Source: Bdellovibrionales bacterium | GTDB lineage: Bacteria; Bdellovibrionota; UBA1018; JADZFF01 | Assembly: GCA_020850015.1 (NCBI GenBank) | Contig: JADZFF010000097.1 | Coordinates: 1 to 32,578 of the forward strand | Direction of reading: 5' to 3' | DNA length: 32,578 bases | In this document: piece after piece, positions 14,930 to 23,655 of the stretch | Layout of the letters: the number at the start of each line of letters is the position of its first letter | Position numbering within the stretch: the first letter of the stretch is position 1 | Program-made: the position numbers and the translations under genes | Notes under the pieces: generated by a model | Databases searched by the model: none | What the model was told of the DNA's origin: nothing | What the model saw: the letters and a program-made list of their open reading frames with translations, nothing else

Positions 14930-15700
14930 CTACTGGGCCACCCAGCCGCCGTCGACCACCATGGGATGCCCGGTGACGAAGGTGGCCGAGTCAGAGCAAA
15001 GCCAAAGCACGGCCGAGGCGATCTCGTCCGGGCTGCCGACGCGCCCGACGGGCTCGCCCGCCGCGAGCTGCTGAAGCGCCTGGGCCTCCCCATGCGTGAA
15101 GCGGTCGATCATCGGAGTCTGGATCACGCCCGGGCAAACCGCGTTCACGCGGATGTTTTTCTTGGCGTACTCCAGGGCCGTCGTCTTCGTGAGGCCGAGC
15201 ACCCCGTGTTTGCTCGCGGTGTAAGCCGGAATTCCAGGAAATCCGATCACGCCCGCGATCGAGGAGCAGTTCACGATGGCTCCGCCCCCCTGCTTCAACA
15301 TGAGCGGGATCTCGTGCTTCATGCAGAGCCAGGTGCCCTTGAGGTTGATGTCGATCACGCGGTCCCAGTTCTCTTCCGAGCAATCCGGGGTCATGCCCTG
15401 CATGCCCTCGGTACCCGCGTTGTTGAACGCGTAGTCCAGCCGTTCGAAGGCCTGAATCGTGCGCTTCATCAGCTCCTTCACGTCGGCCTCCTTCGAGACG
15501 TCACAACGCACAAAAATCGCCTTGCCTCCGGCCGACTCGATCATCCGCGCCGTTTCCACGCCGCCGGTTTCCAAGACGTCGGCCACCGCAACGGACGCTC
15601 CGCATTGGGCGAAGGCCAGGGCCGTCGCGCGGCCAATGCCCGAGGCCGCTCCAGTCACGATCGCCACTTTGCCATTCATCGGGTAATTCAGGTGTTTCAT
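14930..15700 (-). CDS. Short-chain dehydrogenase/reductase (SDR)
   Basis: 256 residues of a classical SDR. The cofactor site is TGAASGIG near residue 18, followed by NNAG, catalytic Ser in NCSSIAG and YTASK containing the Tyr-x-x-x-Lys pair; the end has the usual GHPMVVDGGWVAQ. The substrate is unknown; relatives are often labelled glucose 1-dehydrogenase or 3-oxoacyl-ACP reductase without proof. The ATG at 15698-15700 has a good GGAAGGA ribosome binding site. Upstream, in the space shared with the divergent P-type ATPase, lie a half-site TGTCCCAC (15721-15728) and a full dyad (15798-15812) resembling the candidate NtrC-type sites. Confidence 0.93.
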   Translation of the reverse strand: MKHLNYPMNGKVAIVTGAASGIGRATALAFAQCGASVAVADVLETGGVETARMIESAGGKAIFVRCDVSKEADVKELMKRTIQAFERLDYAFNNAGTEGMQGMTPDCSEENWDRVIDINLKGTWLCMKHEIPLMLKQGGGAIVNCSSIAGVIGFPGIPAYTASKHGVLGLTKTTALEYAKKNIRVNAVCPGVIQTPMIDRFTHGEAQALQQLAAGEPVGRVGSPDEIASAVLWLCSDSATFVTGHPMVVDGGWVAQ

Positions 15701-15797
15701 GGGTTATCCTTCCTTCCGTATGTCCCACCTTTATCGCGTGCCATCGGGGCATCAGTAATGGAATTTCGTGAGAAAGAGAGAGCCGGCGCGGCCGCAT

Positions 15798-15812
15798 GGG
15801 ACTTCCTGTCCC
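15798..15812. promoter_or_regulatory. Dyad GGGAC-N5-GTCCC between divergent SDR and P-type ATPase genes
   Basis: GGGAC, spacer TTCCT, GTCCC: the same arms and spacing as the core of the perfect palindrome at 2937-2961. A further half-site TGTCCCAC lies at 15721-15728. The dyad is about 100 bases upstream of the SDR start and about 45 upstream of the ATPase start, so it could control either. On the SDR side a perfect -24 TGGCACG (15737-15743 on the minus strand) exists, but the -12 part lacks GC. Confidence 0.42.
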
Positions 15813-15855
15813 GACCTATGCTTGACGCTGCGCAAATTCGTCCCGGAGCGGGCCG

Positions 15856-18243
15856 ATGAGCGGGCAGGCTCTGGGTCTGAGCGGCGAGGAGGCCGCGCGG
15901 CGGGCGAGCCGCTTCGGTCCGAACGAGATCCGCCGCGAGCGCGCACGCTCACCCCGGGTGCTTCTCGCGCAGCAGTTCGAAAGCCCGCTCGTGCTGATCC
16001 TCGTGGCCGCCTGCGCGCTTTCGGCCGCGCTCGGGGAATGGGCCGAAGCGGTGGCGATCGCGGCGATCCTCCTGCTGAATGCTCTCATCGGTTTTTTCCA
16101 GGAGTACCGGGCGGAGAACGCGATCCATGCTTTGCGGAACATGACGGCTCCGCGGGCCACCGTGGTGCGCGACGGGCGGGCTCTCGTGATCCCGGCCCGA
16201 GATATCGTCCCCGGCGATTTGTTGGCTCTGGAGCCAGGCGACGTGGTGGCCGCCGACGCGCGTCTTCGCGAGGCTTCGCGCCTGCAGCTCAATGAGGCCG
16301 TGCTCACGGGCGAAAGCCTGCCCGTTGACAAAACCGCACCCGATGACCGCGTTTTCATGGGCACGATCGTGGCTACGGGGACCGCGCGCGCCGAAGTCAC
16401 CGAAACCGGCATGGCGACCGAGCTCGGCAAGATCGCGCACCTGATCACCACCGCTCAGGAGTCGCCCACGCCCCTCCAGGTGCAGCTGGCGCTCGTGGGC
16501 CGACGGCTTCTGGTGCTTTGCCTGGGCGTGGTGGGGCTGGTGCTCGTGATGGGCCTCTGGCAGGGGCGCCCCTGGATGGAGCTCTTGGTGTTCGCGGTGT
16601 CGCTGGCAGTGGCGGCGGTGCCCGAAGGGCTTCCCGCGATCGTCACGGTGGCGCTTGCCCTGGGCGTGCAGCGCATGGGCGCGCGCCGGGCGCTCGTACG
16701 CAAGCTCCCGAGCGTGGAGACACTGGGAAGCGTGACCGTGATTTGCACCGACAAGACAGGCACTCTCACCACGGGGCGTATGCGGGTGAGGGAAATCTGG
16801 GGCGCCGATCCAGGCGCGTTGATTCTGTCCGCGGCCTCCTGCTGTGATGCCGAGCTTGGTGCGGAAGGCGATGAGGGAACGGGCGATCCCACGGAGCTCG
16901 CGATCCTGCGGTTCGCGAGGGAGCGCGGGGTGTTTCGAGGCGAGATCGAACGCAGGAATCCCAGAGTTTCCACTGAGCCCTTCGACGCGGCCACGAAGCG
17001 CATGGCCGTCACGCGAGCGGACGGGCTGACTTACGTGAAAGGGGCGGCGGAGGCACTGATCGCTGCAAGCCGGATGGATGCCCAGGCGCGAGGCCTCGCG
17101 GAAGCGGCGCTGCGGGATTTCGCGGAGCGCGGGCTGCGCGTGTTGGCCGTGGCCCGCGGTCGAGGCGGCGCGGATCAGGATTTGGAGGTCCTGGGCCTTC
17201 TGGGGCTGGCGGACCCGCCGCGGCCCGAGGCGGCGCAGGCCATTGCCGATGCGCGAGGAGCCGGCATCACGCCCGTGATGATCACGGGCGACCACCCGGC
17301 GACGGCCTCGGCGATCGCGCGAGAGCTCGGGCTTCTCATCGGCGAGGAAACGCCCGAGGGACGGGTGCACGCGCGCGCCACGCCCGAGGACAAGATCCAG
17401 CTCGTGCGCGCGTGGAAAGCGCGGGGCGCCGTGGTGGCGATGACGGGCGACGGCGTGAACGACGCGCCCGCCCTGCGGGAGGCTCATATCGGGATCGCCA
17501 TGGGTAAGGCGGGGACGGAGGTCACGCGGCAATCGGCGGACCTGGTGCTCGGCGACGACAACTTCGCCACCATCGTGGCCGCGGTCCGGGAGGGGCGGGG
17601 AATCTTCCAGAACATCCGGAAGGCGGCCGTGTACCTGCTCACCGGCAACTTCGCGGAGCTCCTCGTGGTGGTGGGCGCCTCGCTGCTCGGCTGGCCGCTG
17701 CCCTTCCTGGCCTCGCACCTGCTTTGGATCAATCTGGTCACGGACTCCCTTCCAGCCCTGGCGCTGATCGCCGAGCCCGTGGCATCGGATGTCATGCAGC
17801 GCCCGCCGCGGCCGCCCCAGGAGAGCCTGTTGGGCCGCGCGGAATGGAGGAGAGTGGTGGTCGTGGGCACCTTCGAGGCTGCGCTCGTCCTTGCCGTGTT
17901 CTGGCGGGCGCTCGGTGAAGAAGATTTGGAGTGGGCCCGAAGCCTGGCCTTCACCACCTTGGTTTTCAGCCAGATGTGGCGCTCCTTCGCGGCCCGCTCG
18001 TCGACCCGCGTTTTCTGGAGCGTGGGGGCCTGGAGCAACCTCTGGCTTCTGGGCGTGGTGGTCCTCACGGGTACGCTCCAGCTGGCATTGCATTACCTGC
18101 CGCCCGCGCAAGCGGTGTTCGGGCTCGGGCCTCTAGGCATCGCGGATTTGGGGTTGATCTTGGGAGTTTCCCTGATTCCCGTGACGGTGATCGAGCTATC
18201 GAAGCTCCTCGGTAAACTCAGTGTGACGGATCTCGCCGCCTAG
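15856..18243 (+). CDS. P2-type cation-transporting ATPase (calcium-type)
   Basis: 795 residues. An N-terminal cation-ATPase domain (LSGEEAARRASRFGPNEI), actuator motif LTGES, M4 ion-binding motif VPEGLPAIVTVALALG, phosphorylation site CTDKTGTLT, nucleotide-binding KGAAEAL, the hinge TGDGVNDAPAL, and a C-terminal bundle of membrane helices are all present. The PEGL form of M4 fits calcium- or other P2-type pumps rather than heavy-metal pumps. The ion is not proven. The ATG at 15856 follows GGAG. Genes of this type are frequent in hypoxia and dormancy regulons, matching the gene neighbourhood. A dyad like the candidate activator site is just upstream. Confidence 0.93.
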   Translation: MSGQALGLSGEEAARRASRFGPNEIRRERARSPRVLLAQQFESPLVLILVAACALSAALGEWAEAVAIAAILLLNALIGFFQEYRAENAIHALRNMTAPRATVVRDGRALVIPARDIVPGDLLALEPGDVVAADARLREASRLQLNEAVLTGESLPVDKTAPDDRVFMGTIVATGTARAEVTETGMATELGKIAHLITTAQESPTPLQVQLALVGRRLLVLCLGVVGLVLVMGLWQGRPWMELLVFAVSLAVAAVPEGLPAIVTVALALGVQRMGARRALVRKLPSVETLGSVTVICTDKTGTLTTGRMRVREIWGADPGALILSAASCCDAELGAEGDEGTGDPTELAILRFARERGVFRGEIERRNPRVSTEPFDAATKRMAVTRADGLTYVKGAAEALIAASRMDAQARGLAEAALRDFAERGLRVLAVARGRGGADQDLEVLGLLGLADPPRPEAAQAIADARGAGITPVMITGDHPATASAIARELGLLIGEETPEGRVHARATPEDKIQLVRAWKARGAVVAMTGDGVNDAPALREAHIGIAMGKAGTEVTRQSADLVLGDDNFATIVAAVREGRGIFQNIRKAAVYLLTGNFAELLVVVGASLLGWPLPFLASHLLWINLVTDSLPALALIAEPVASDVMQRPPRPPQESLLGRAEWRRVVVVGTFEAALVLAVFWRALGEEDLEWARSLAFTTLVFSQMWRSFAARSSTRVFWSVGAWSNLWLLGVVVLTGTLQLALHYLPPAQAVFGLGPLGIADLGLILGVSLIPVTVIELSKLLGKLSVTDLAA

Positions 18244-18428
18244 GCTTGCCGTTCGCGCCTGCGTCACCATCGCGAGCGCCGTGAACCCGACCCGGCGAGC
18301 ACGAGGAGCGCGAATCGGCGCGATCTCTCGTTTCCCGTGCGCAGGCCGTGGATCAGGAAGACGAGCGCCACGGGAAGGCCGATGATGGGAACGTGGTTCA
18401 GCAGCAGGTGCAGGTAAGCGAAGGTCAT
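18196..18428 (-). pseudogene. Small membrane protein gene with an apparent frameshift
   Basis: The ATG at 18426-18428 opens MTFAYLHLLLNHVPIIGLP and a membrane helix, but the frame stops at 18264 after 54 codons, soon after LLVLAGSG. Shifting frame by one base in the G-run around 18290 restores a continuous reading of VGFTALAMVTQARTASLGG, then EIRHTEFTEELR, to a stop at 18196-18198. Both ends look like one family I recall: multi-helix membrane proteins beginning with HLLLNHVP and ending ARTA-LGG-IRHPE. Compared with that family the middle helices also seem missing. It is either a decayed gene with internal deletion plus a one-base loss, or a sequencing error on top of a short variant. The restored end overlaps the convergent ATPase gene by 48 bases. 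Confidence 0.55.
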
Positions 18429-18438
18429 GCCCCCAAGC

Positions 18439-18813
18439 TTACTCAGACGATTTGGCTATCTCCAGCTCCCGGCAGGCCATCTGATGGCCGAGCTCGCAGG
18501 CGCGCGCCCGGTACAGCCCAGCCTTGGCCTCAAACCGGGCGTCCAAGTAGTAGCGCGACAGTGCGTAGCAGATCTCCTTCGAGCCCTGAGCGCACTTCTC
18601 GGTCATGGCCGTGAGGGGCGCTTTTCCGCCTTCGGCGCGCTGGATGCGCATGCCAAGCGAGGGAATCACGACGTCGTCCTTCGCGGGCTTGAGCGGTTTC
18701 GAGGCTTCCTGGGCCGGCTGGCCGGGCCGGTGGATGGTGTATTTCTTCTCCGCGCCCAGCGCCGATGAGCTGAGGGCCGAAACGACAAGGACGGTAAGCA
18801 GGAATGATCTCAT
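18439..18813 (-). CDS. Exported Sel1-like Cys-containing small protein
   Basis: 124 residues with a clear signal peptide (MRSFLLTVLVVSALSSSALG followed by AEKK). A Pro/Lys-rich linker follows, and the C-terminal half (KCAQGSKEICYALSRYYL and ARACELGHQMACRELEIA) resembles one to two Sel1-like helical repeats with paired cysteines, as in Cys-rich secreted Sel1 proteins. The function is unknown; such repeats usually mediate protein contacts. It starts 19 bases after the stop of the large lipoprotein, so it is probably the next gene of that operon. Confidence 0.72.
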   Translation of the reverse strand: MRSFLLTVLVVSALSSSALGAEKKYTIHRPGQPAQEASKPLKPAKDDVVIPSLGMRIQRAEGGKAPLTAMTEKCAQGSKEICYALSRYYLDARFEAKAGLYRARACELGHQMACRELEIAKSSE

Positions 18814-18832
18814 GGGGAGTGCCGCTCGTGCC

Positions 18833-21800
18833 TCAGAAGCGAGAACCGCCCAGACCCGGCGGGGGCGAGAGGTTGCCGTCGGGATAGGATACGCCGTTCT
18901 GCGGGTACGCGAAAAGCTTCACGTTCGTGATCGCGGCGCCGTTCGTGAACGTGCAGCCATGGCTGTAGGGATCGCCCGTGCCCTGGTAGGCGCCGAAGTT
19001 GGGCGTATAAATGCAGTCCTCGTTCGATTCGCAGAGGCCGTCGTCGTTGCCGCGCCAATCGAGCAGGATCTCTGCCGCGGGCCGCAGATAGGTCGTCGTT
19101 CCGTCGATGGCCGTGACGGTGGCGTTTCCATCGAAGGGGCAGGGGCCGCCAGGCGCGAAAAGGGGAGTCTCTGCGGAGGGATCGAGCGCCTTGTTGCGGA
19201 TGATGGGATCCGTCTCGAGCAGGCGCCAGTCGTAGATCACGCAGTTCATGGGGGAAACGCAGCGGGCCATGTCGTCAGAGCCGAAGGCGCGGAAGGGATT
19301 GGCCAGCAGCAGCCATGAGGTCAGCGTGTCGTAGGACTCTTCAACCGCGCCGTAGGCGGCGTCGTTGTCCGCGCCCAGCAACGGGCCGTAGAAGGTGCTG
19401 CTGCCGATCCGGGTGATCCCGTAGCGCGAGTGGTTCGAGGTCGTCGCGCCGGCCGTGCAGTCCGAAACGTAGTCGGCGTTGGAATCCGGGGCATCCGTGC
19501 AGGTGTTGTCGGTGAGCAGCAGGTTCCCGGTGATTTTCAGCGAGCCGGAGACGGTGCTGTTGATGATGTTGCCCGGATTCATCCGGGAAAACGCAGCTTC
19601 GCTCAAGGTGAGGTTGGTGCCGCCCTCGCTCGAGAACCCCCGCGAGTCGCCGTAGGTGAGCATCTGGTGGACGATCGTCCCGGTGCTGCCGGTATTCGCG
19701 ATGAAATTGTTGCTGCCTGAGTTCACGCGCCCCGTGGTGAGCATCGTGAAGCGGGCGTTGGAGGCGGAGGAGGTGATGGCGTTGTTGGTGTGCGTAACCT
19801 GCACGCCCGAGAAAACGGGGCTTTGGCCGGTGACCGTGATCCCCACGGGCGCGCAGTTCGATACCCGGATGTTTTTCAGCCGATGCGAGTCGGTGCTGGT
19901 CGTGCTGTTCACCGACATGCAGGTGTTGGCCTCGGAAACGGACACCTGCTCCAGGATGGCGCCGTAGCCCTGGACGTTGATGCCCGTGGAGCTCACGCCT
20001 CGCATGTTGGCGACGCCCACGTCCGTGAGGGTGACTCCCCGGCTGGAAGCGTTGTTGTTGAGGTCGATGCCCATGCGTGCGCCCGACGGGTCCATCGCTC
20101 CGGTGTATTGGAAATGATGGATGCGGGTCTGAGGGCTGTTGCGCACCAGCAGGCCACGCGAAGGGATGTAGCCCACCGTGCCCCCGCCGTTGCCCGCGAG
20201 GTATTTTCCCTCGATCCAGAGGAATCGATTTCCGCCGGTGGCGATCAGGCAGCGGGCAGCTGCGCCCGCCGTCTCGCCAGTTGCGGGCTCGCAGTTGTCG
20301 GCAGCGGTGCCGTCGAACTCGTAGGACCCTCCGGGCAGCATCGTGAGGCTGATTCCGTCGGCGTTCAGGTTGAATCCCCCCCCGGCGACATCGGTGGCCG
20401 GAAGCACCCACACCGTGCCCAGGCCCGGCGTCGCGTCCAGCACGGTGACCGCCGAAGGCGAGGCGCCCGGATTCAGGGGCGCTACCGGGTTGGACCACCA
20501 GGTATAGGGCGCGCTTCGGTCGCGGAAAGCCACGCCACCAATGAGCGTCACGGACATGGCGCGGAATCCTCCGCGGTCCGGCCGGATGAGGTCGCCCAGG
20601 CCTCGCCCGTGGCGGAAGCCCGCGGTGAAGAAGGTCGGGACGCCCAGGACTGGCTCGCAGCGCCACACAAAGACGTCCTCGGAGTCCGTCATGGAGAGGC
20701 CCGCGCAGCTACCTTCATCCGTGACAACCTTGAGGTAGGCGCCCGAGTGGAAGCAGGCATCCCGCGTGGTTTCGTTTCCGATGCAGGCATTGCCGGGCTG
20801 GGCGTGGAGTGGCTGACCGGGATTCTCGTCGCTCTTCACGTAGGCCCCCCAGCGGCCCTGGACTGGGAAGACATGCGCCACTTCGAGCACCTCCAGGTTG
20901 ATCGAGTCCGTCATGCACCCGGACTCGTTGCCCGCCACGTCCCGGAATTTCGCGGCGATCGTGTAGCTGCCACGGAAGTGGCTGCCGAGGTCCATCATGA
21001 AGAAGCCGCTCGAGCTCGGCTGCCAGGAGCCCCCCGTGGCGCAGGTGGGATCCAGGGTCACGTATCGTTCGATGCCGGCCTCGGGGCCGTCTGCCACTAC
21101 GCTCACCATGCGGTCGTTCGTCTGCGCGGCGCCTGAATTGATCAGGACGGCATTGCCCGCAGGTGCAATACGGTCCAGGACCACGGTGTTGTCTGTCGAG
21201 GTGGAGGCCATGTTGCCGTTTCCGGCTGCGTCCATCACGGAGACGGCGGGAAGAATGGGAACGGCCGTGCCGTCCGTAGGCGCGACAGAAAGGGTCAGCG
21301 TGAAGGTGGTGGCGGCGCTCACCTCTACGAGGCTCCAGGTGGTGGGCGAGGAGGTGCCGTTCTGGACGAAGTCCAGGTTGGAAATCGTGGCGAGATTTAT
21401 GGGCTCGCTGAACACCACGTCGAAGCTGATGGGAAGGGTGTTCGTGGAATCGGGCTGGCCGATACTCTGGTTGATCGTCACCGTGGGCGCGATGGTGTCG
21501 TAGAGCACGGAGTTGTCTGCCGAGGTGGAGGCCGAGCTGAGATTTCCTGCTGGATCCAAGACGGTACCCGCTGCGATCGAAGGAATGATCGTGCCATCCG
21601 CCGAGACCGGGGTGGCTTGGAGCGTGAAGTTCCGGGAGTCGCCCTCATTGATGATGATCCATCCGTCGACCGTGGCCGTGCCGTTGTTCGTGATGTCGGA
21701 CGAAGTGAAGCTTCCGGTATTGATGGGCTCGCTGAAGGTTACCTGAAAATTCACCGCGCCGAAGTTCACCGGATCGGGCTGCCCCACGTCCTGGTCAACC

Positions 21801-23524
21801 GTCACGGTCGGCGCGATGTTGTCGTAGGTCACGGTGCTGTCGGCGCCGGCCGAGGAGGCGGTGCTCAGGTTCCCGGCCAGATCCGTGACCGCGTTCGCGA
21901 GGAGCACGGGGATCAGAGTGCCGTTCGCGCCCGAGACGGCCGTGGCTCGGACAGTGAACACTGAGGGCGAAACCAGGTTGATCGACCAGGTAACGCCCGT
22001 CGCCGTTCCCGTCTGGACGATGTCGGAACTGGCGAAGGTGCCCGCGTTGATCGCCTCGCTGAAAGTCACCGTGAACTGAATGGGCAGTGCGTTCGTGGGG
22101 TCGGCGGTCTGCGCGGCCGCCTGCTCGATCATGACGCTGGGGGGCGTGGTGTCGTAGGTGACGGTGTTGTCCGTGGCGGTGTAGGGCGCATTTCCGTTGC
22201 CGGCGGGGTCCTGAACGGTGCCGCTGTTGAGGTAGGGCATCAGACTGCCGTTGCCGCCGACGGCCGTGGCGCTCAGGGTATAGGTCTGGTTGTCCGACGT
22301 GCTGAGCGACCAGATCACCGTGGGAGCCGATCCCGAGTTCCCGATATCAGCGGTGGTGAAGGTGGCGGGGTTGATCGGTTCGCTGAACACCACGGTGAAG
22401 TTCACGGGCGTAGCGTTCACCGGGTCAGCCTGTCCGCCCGCCTGGTTGATGGTGACGGAGGGCTGCACGTTGTCCCAGGTCACGGACCCGTCCACCGGCG
22501 AGCTGGAGGCCGTATTGAGGTTTCCGGCCACATCGGTGATCTGGTTCACGGGAAGCGAGGGGATCACCGTGCCCGGCGACCCGACTGAGGTGGCGGAAAG
22601 GAGGAAATCCTGGTCGTTGCCCTGGTTGGTGATGGTCCAGCCCACGCTCGTGGCCGTGCCGGTCTGCACGATCATACCCGGCGTGAGTGATGGCGCGTTG
22701 ATGGGCTCCGAGAAGTGGAGATCGAACTCGATCGGGAGGGTGTTGTCAGGGTCGAGCTGGGTTCCGCGCTGCTGGATCGTCGCAGAGGGGGCGATGGAGT
22801 CGATCGTGAAGGGCGCGGGGCTCGTCACGGCGCTCGAGTTTCCGGCGGCGTCAACCAGGATCACACGAACCTGGTAGCTGGCGCCGTTGAGCATCGGCAC
22901 GGTCCAGGAGTAGATTCCGGTGTCGTCAGTGGCAGGCGTGATCGTGTTCCAGAGCACTCCGTTGTAGCGCTCGATCGTGATCGAGTCATCGAACCGCGGG
23001 TTGCTGTCGGAGCTTGTCCAGGAGATCGAAGCGATCTGCCCGCCGCGCAGCAGTTCGCCGCCGACGAGGGTCGTGAGGTTCAGGCCCGGAGAGGCGGTGT
23101 CTTTCGTGAGGCCCAGGAGCTGCCCGGTGGCGGGATCCTCGTCCATCCAGTGGGCCTGCAGCACCACCACTCCTTCCGCCAGCACGGAGTAGTCGTGAGT
23201 CACGCTCCAGACGGCGCCGGTGCAGGTCGTGCTCTGGTTGGCCAGGGCGCCGGCGGGCACGGTCTCCACCCCGATTTCGCGGCCTTCGTCGCCGCAGGCC
23301 CCGCCCACGGTGAAAGCGTTCACCGTTGCCGCGTTCACGAATGCGGCGCTCGTGATGCCTTGAAAGGAAAAAGTGCCCGGCTGGACCGGAATAAGCCCCG
23401 CGCCTGAACCCGTGACGTTGAACTCCGTGAGGTCCGTGTTGAGACAGCCCGAAAGCGCGAGCGAGAGCCCTAAGGACCCCGCGGCCTTGATCAGGGCGGA
23501 CTGGGTGGTTCGACGATTCGCCAT
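18833..23524 (-). CDS. Very large surface lipoprotein with Ig-like repeats and a beta-helix-like C-terminal region
   Basis: 1563 residues from the ATG at 23522-23524. That start was chosen over an upstream in-frame one because it has GGAG before it and gives a proper lipoprotein signal: MANRR, a hydrophobic stretch and lipobox LALSGC (Cys27). An Ig/FN3-like domain (about 150-250) precedes five tandem Ig-like repeats of about 108 residues (about 250-790), with consensus pieces DPxNxxPIxFxVxFSEPIN, D-AGN and DNTVTYD. A Cys-containing middle section follows, then a right-handed beta-helix-like region (about 1050-1400) with short repeated turns such as GVTLTDVGVANMRGV and GITVTGQSPVFSGV. The C-terminus is Cys-rich (CESNEDCIYTPNFGAYQG). 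The architecture suggests a surface adhesin or polysaccharide-binding/lyase-type protein; no catalytic site can be named. Confidence 0.85.
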   Translation of the reverse strand: MANRRTTQSALIKAAGSLGLSLALSGCLNTDLTEFNVTGSGAGLIPVQPGTFSFQGITSAAFVNAATVNAFTVGGACGDEGREIGVETVPAGALANQSTTCTGAVWSVTHDYSVLAEGVVVLQAHWMDEDPATGQLLGLTKDTASPGLNLTTLVGGELLRGGQIASISWTSSDSNPRFDDSITIERYNGVLWNTITPATDDTGIYSWTVPMLNGASYQVRVILVDAAGNSSAVTSPAPFTIDSIAPSATIQQRGTQLDPDNTLPIEFDLHFSEPINAPSLTPGMIVQTGTATSVGWTITNQGNDQDFLLSATSVGSPGTVIPSLPVNQITDVAGNLNTASSSPVDGSVTWDNVQPSVTINQAGGQADPVNATPVNFTVVFSEPINPATFTTADIGNSGSAPTVIWSLSTSDNQTYTLSATAVGGNGSLMPYLNSGTVQDPAGNGNAPYTATDNTVTYDTTPPSVMIEQAAAQTADPTNALPIQFTVTFSEAINAGTFASSDIVQTGTATGVTWSINLVSPSVFTVRATAVSGANGTLIPVLLANAVTDLAGNLSTASSAGADSTVTYDNIAPTVTVDQDVGQPDPVNFGAVNFQVTFSEPINTGSFTSSDITNNGTATVDGWIIINEGDSRNFTLQATPVSADGTIIPSIAAGTVLDPAGNLSSASTSADNSVLYDTIAPTVTINQSIGQPDSTNTLPISFDVVFSEPINLATISNLDFVQNGTSSPTTWSLVEVSAATTFTLTLSVAPTDGTAVPILPAVSVMDAAGNGNMASTSTDNTVVLDRIAPAGNAVLINSGAAQTNDRMVSVVADGPEAGIERYVTLDPTCATGGSWQPSSSGFFMMDLGSHFRGSYTIAAKFRDVAGNESGCMTDSINLEVLEVAHVFPVQGRWGAYVKSDENPGQPLHAQPGNACIGNETTRDACFHSGAYLKVVTDEGSCAGLSMTDSEDVFVWRCEPVLGVPTFFTAGFRHGRGLGDLIRPDRGGFRAMSVTLIGGVAFRDRSAPYTWWSNPVAPLNPGASPSAVTVLDATPGLGTVWVLPATDVAGGGFNLNADGISLTMLPGGSYEFDGTAADNCEPATGETAGAAARCLIATGGNRFLWIEGKYLAGNGGGTVGYIPSRGLLVRNSPQTRIHHFQYTGAMDPSGARMGIDLNNNASSRGVTLTDVGVANMRGVSSTGINVQGYGAILEQVSVSEANTCMSVNSTTSTDSHRLKNIRVSNCAPVGITVTGQSPVFSGVQVTHTNNAITSSASNARFTMLTTGRVNSGSNNFIANTGSTGTIVHQMLTYGDSRGFSSEGGTNLTLSEAAFSRMNPGNIINSTVSGSLKITGNLLLTDNTCTDAPDSNADYVSDCTAGATTSNHSRYGITRIGSSTFYGPLLGADNDAAYGAVEESYDTLTSWLLLANPFRAFGSDDMARCVSPMNCVIYDWRLLETDPIIRNKALDPSAETPLFAPGGPCPFDGNATVTAIDGTTTYLRPAAEILLDWRGNDDGLCESNEDCIYTPNFGAYQGTGDPYSHGCTFTNGAAITNVKLFAYPQNGVSYPDGNLSPPPGLGGSRF
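21165..22805 (-). repeat. Five tandem Ig-like coding repeats, about 325 bases each
   Basis: Within the large lipoprotein gene, five units of about 108 codons follow one another, with approximate boundaries at 22805, 22475, 22150, 21815, 21495 and 21165. Each begins near P-S/T-VTI-Q, has FSEPIN or FSEAIN, an AGN turn and ends with a VTYD-like strand. The units are clearly homologous but diverged in sequence, so the array is old rather than a recent expansion. Confidence 0.8.
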
Positions 23525-23655
23525 AGTCTCCAACAACGTGCTTCTAGGTCCGGCGAAGGCTATAGATGACTCTATTAGTATCCTCCTGGACCGGGGTGGG
23601 GGTAAGGTCGGGGGGTAGCGCTGTAATAACAAGCGGCTAAATTAATTAAGTAGAA

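Noticed and set aside
15728-15743. Sigma-54 promoter for the SDR on the minus strand
   Set aside because: The -24 element TGGCACG is perfect, but the -12 element reads AAAGG and lacks the essential GC.
13700-15859. Long plus-strand open frame opposite the CoA-transferase and SDR
   Set aside because: The minus-strand genes have full family motifs; the plus-strand translation is His/Arg-rich, typical of an antisense shadow.
15949-18111. Long minus-strand open frame opposite the P-type ATPase
   Set aside because: Antisense shadow of the ATPase, with no recognisable domain.
21165-22805. CRISPR-like or recent tandem DNA repeat
   Set aside because: The periodicity is at the protein level (about 108 codons) with diverged DNA, and it lies in an intact reading frame.
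23525-23632. Upstream in-frame start of the large lipoprotein
   Set aside because: It would bury the signal peptide and lipobox; the ATG at 23522-23524 gives a standard lipoprotein signal with GGAG upstream.
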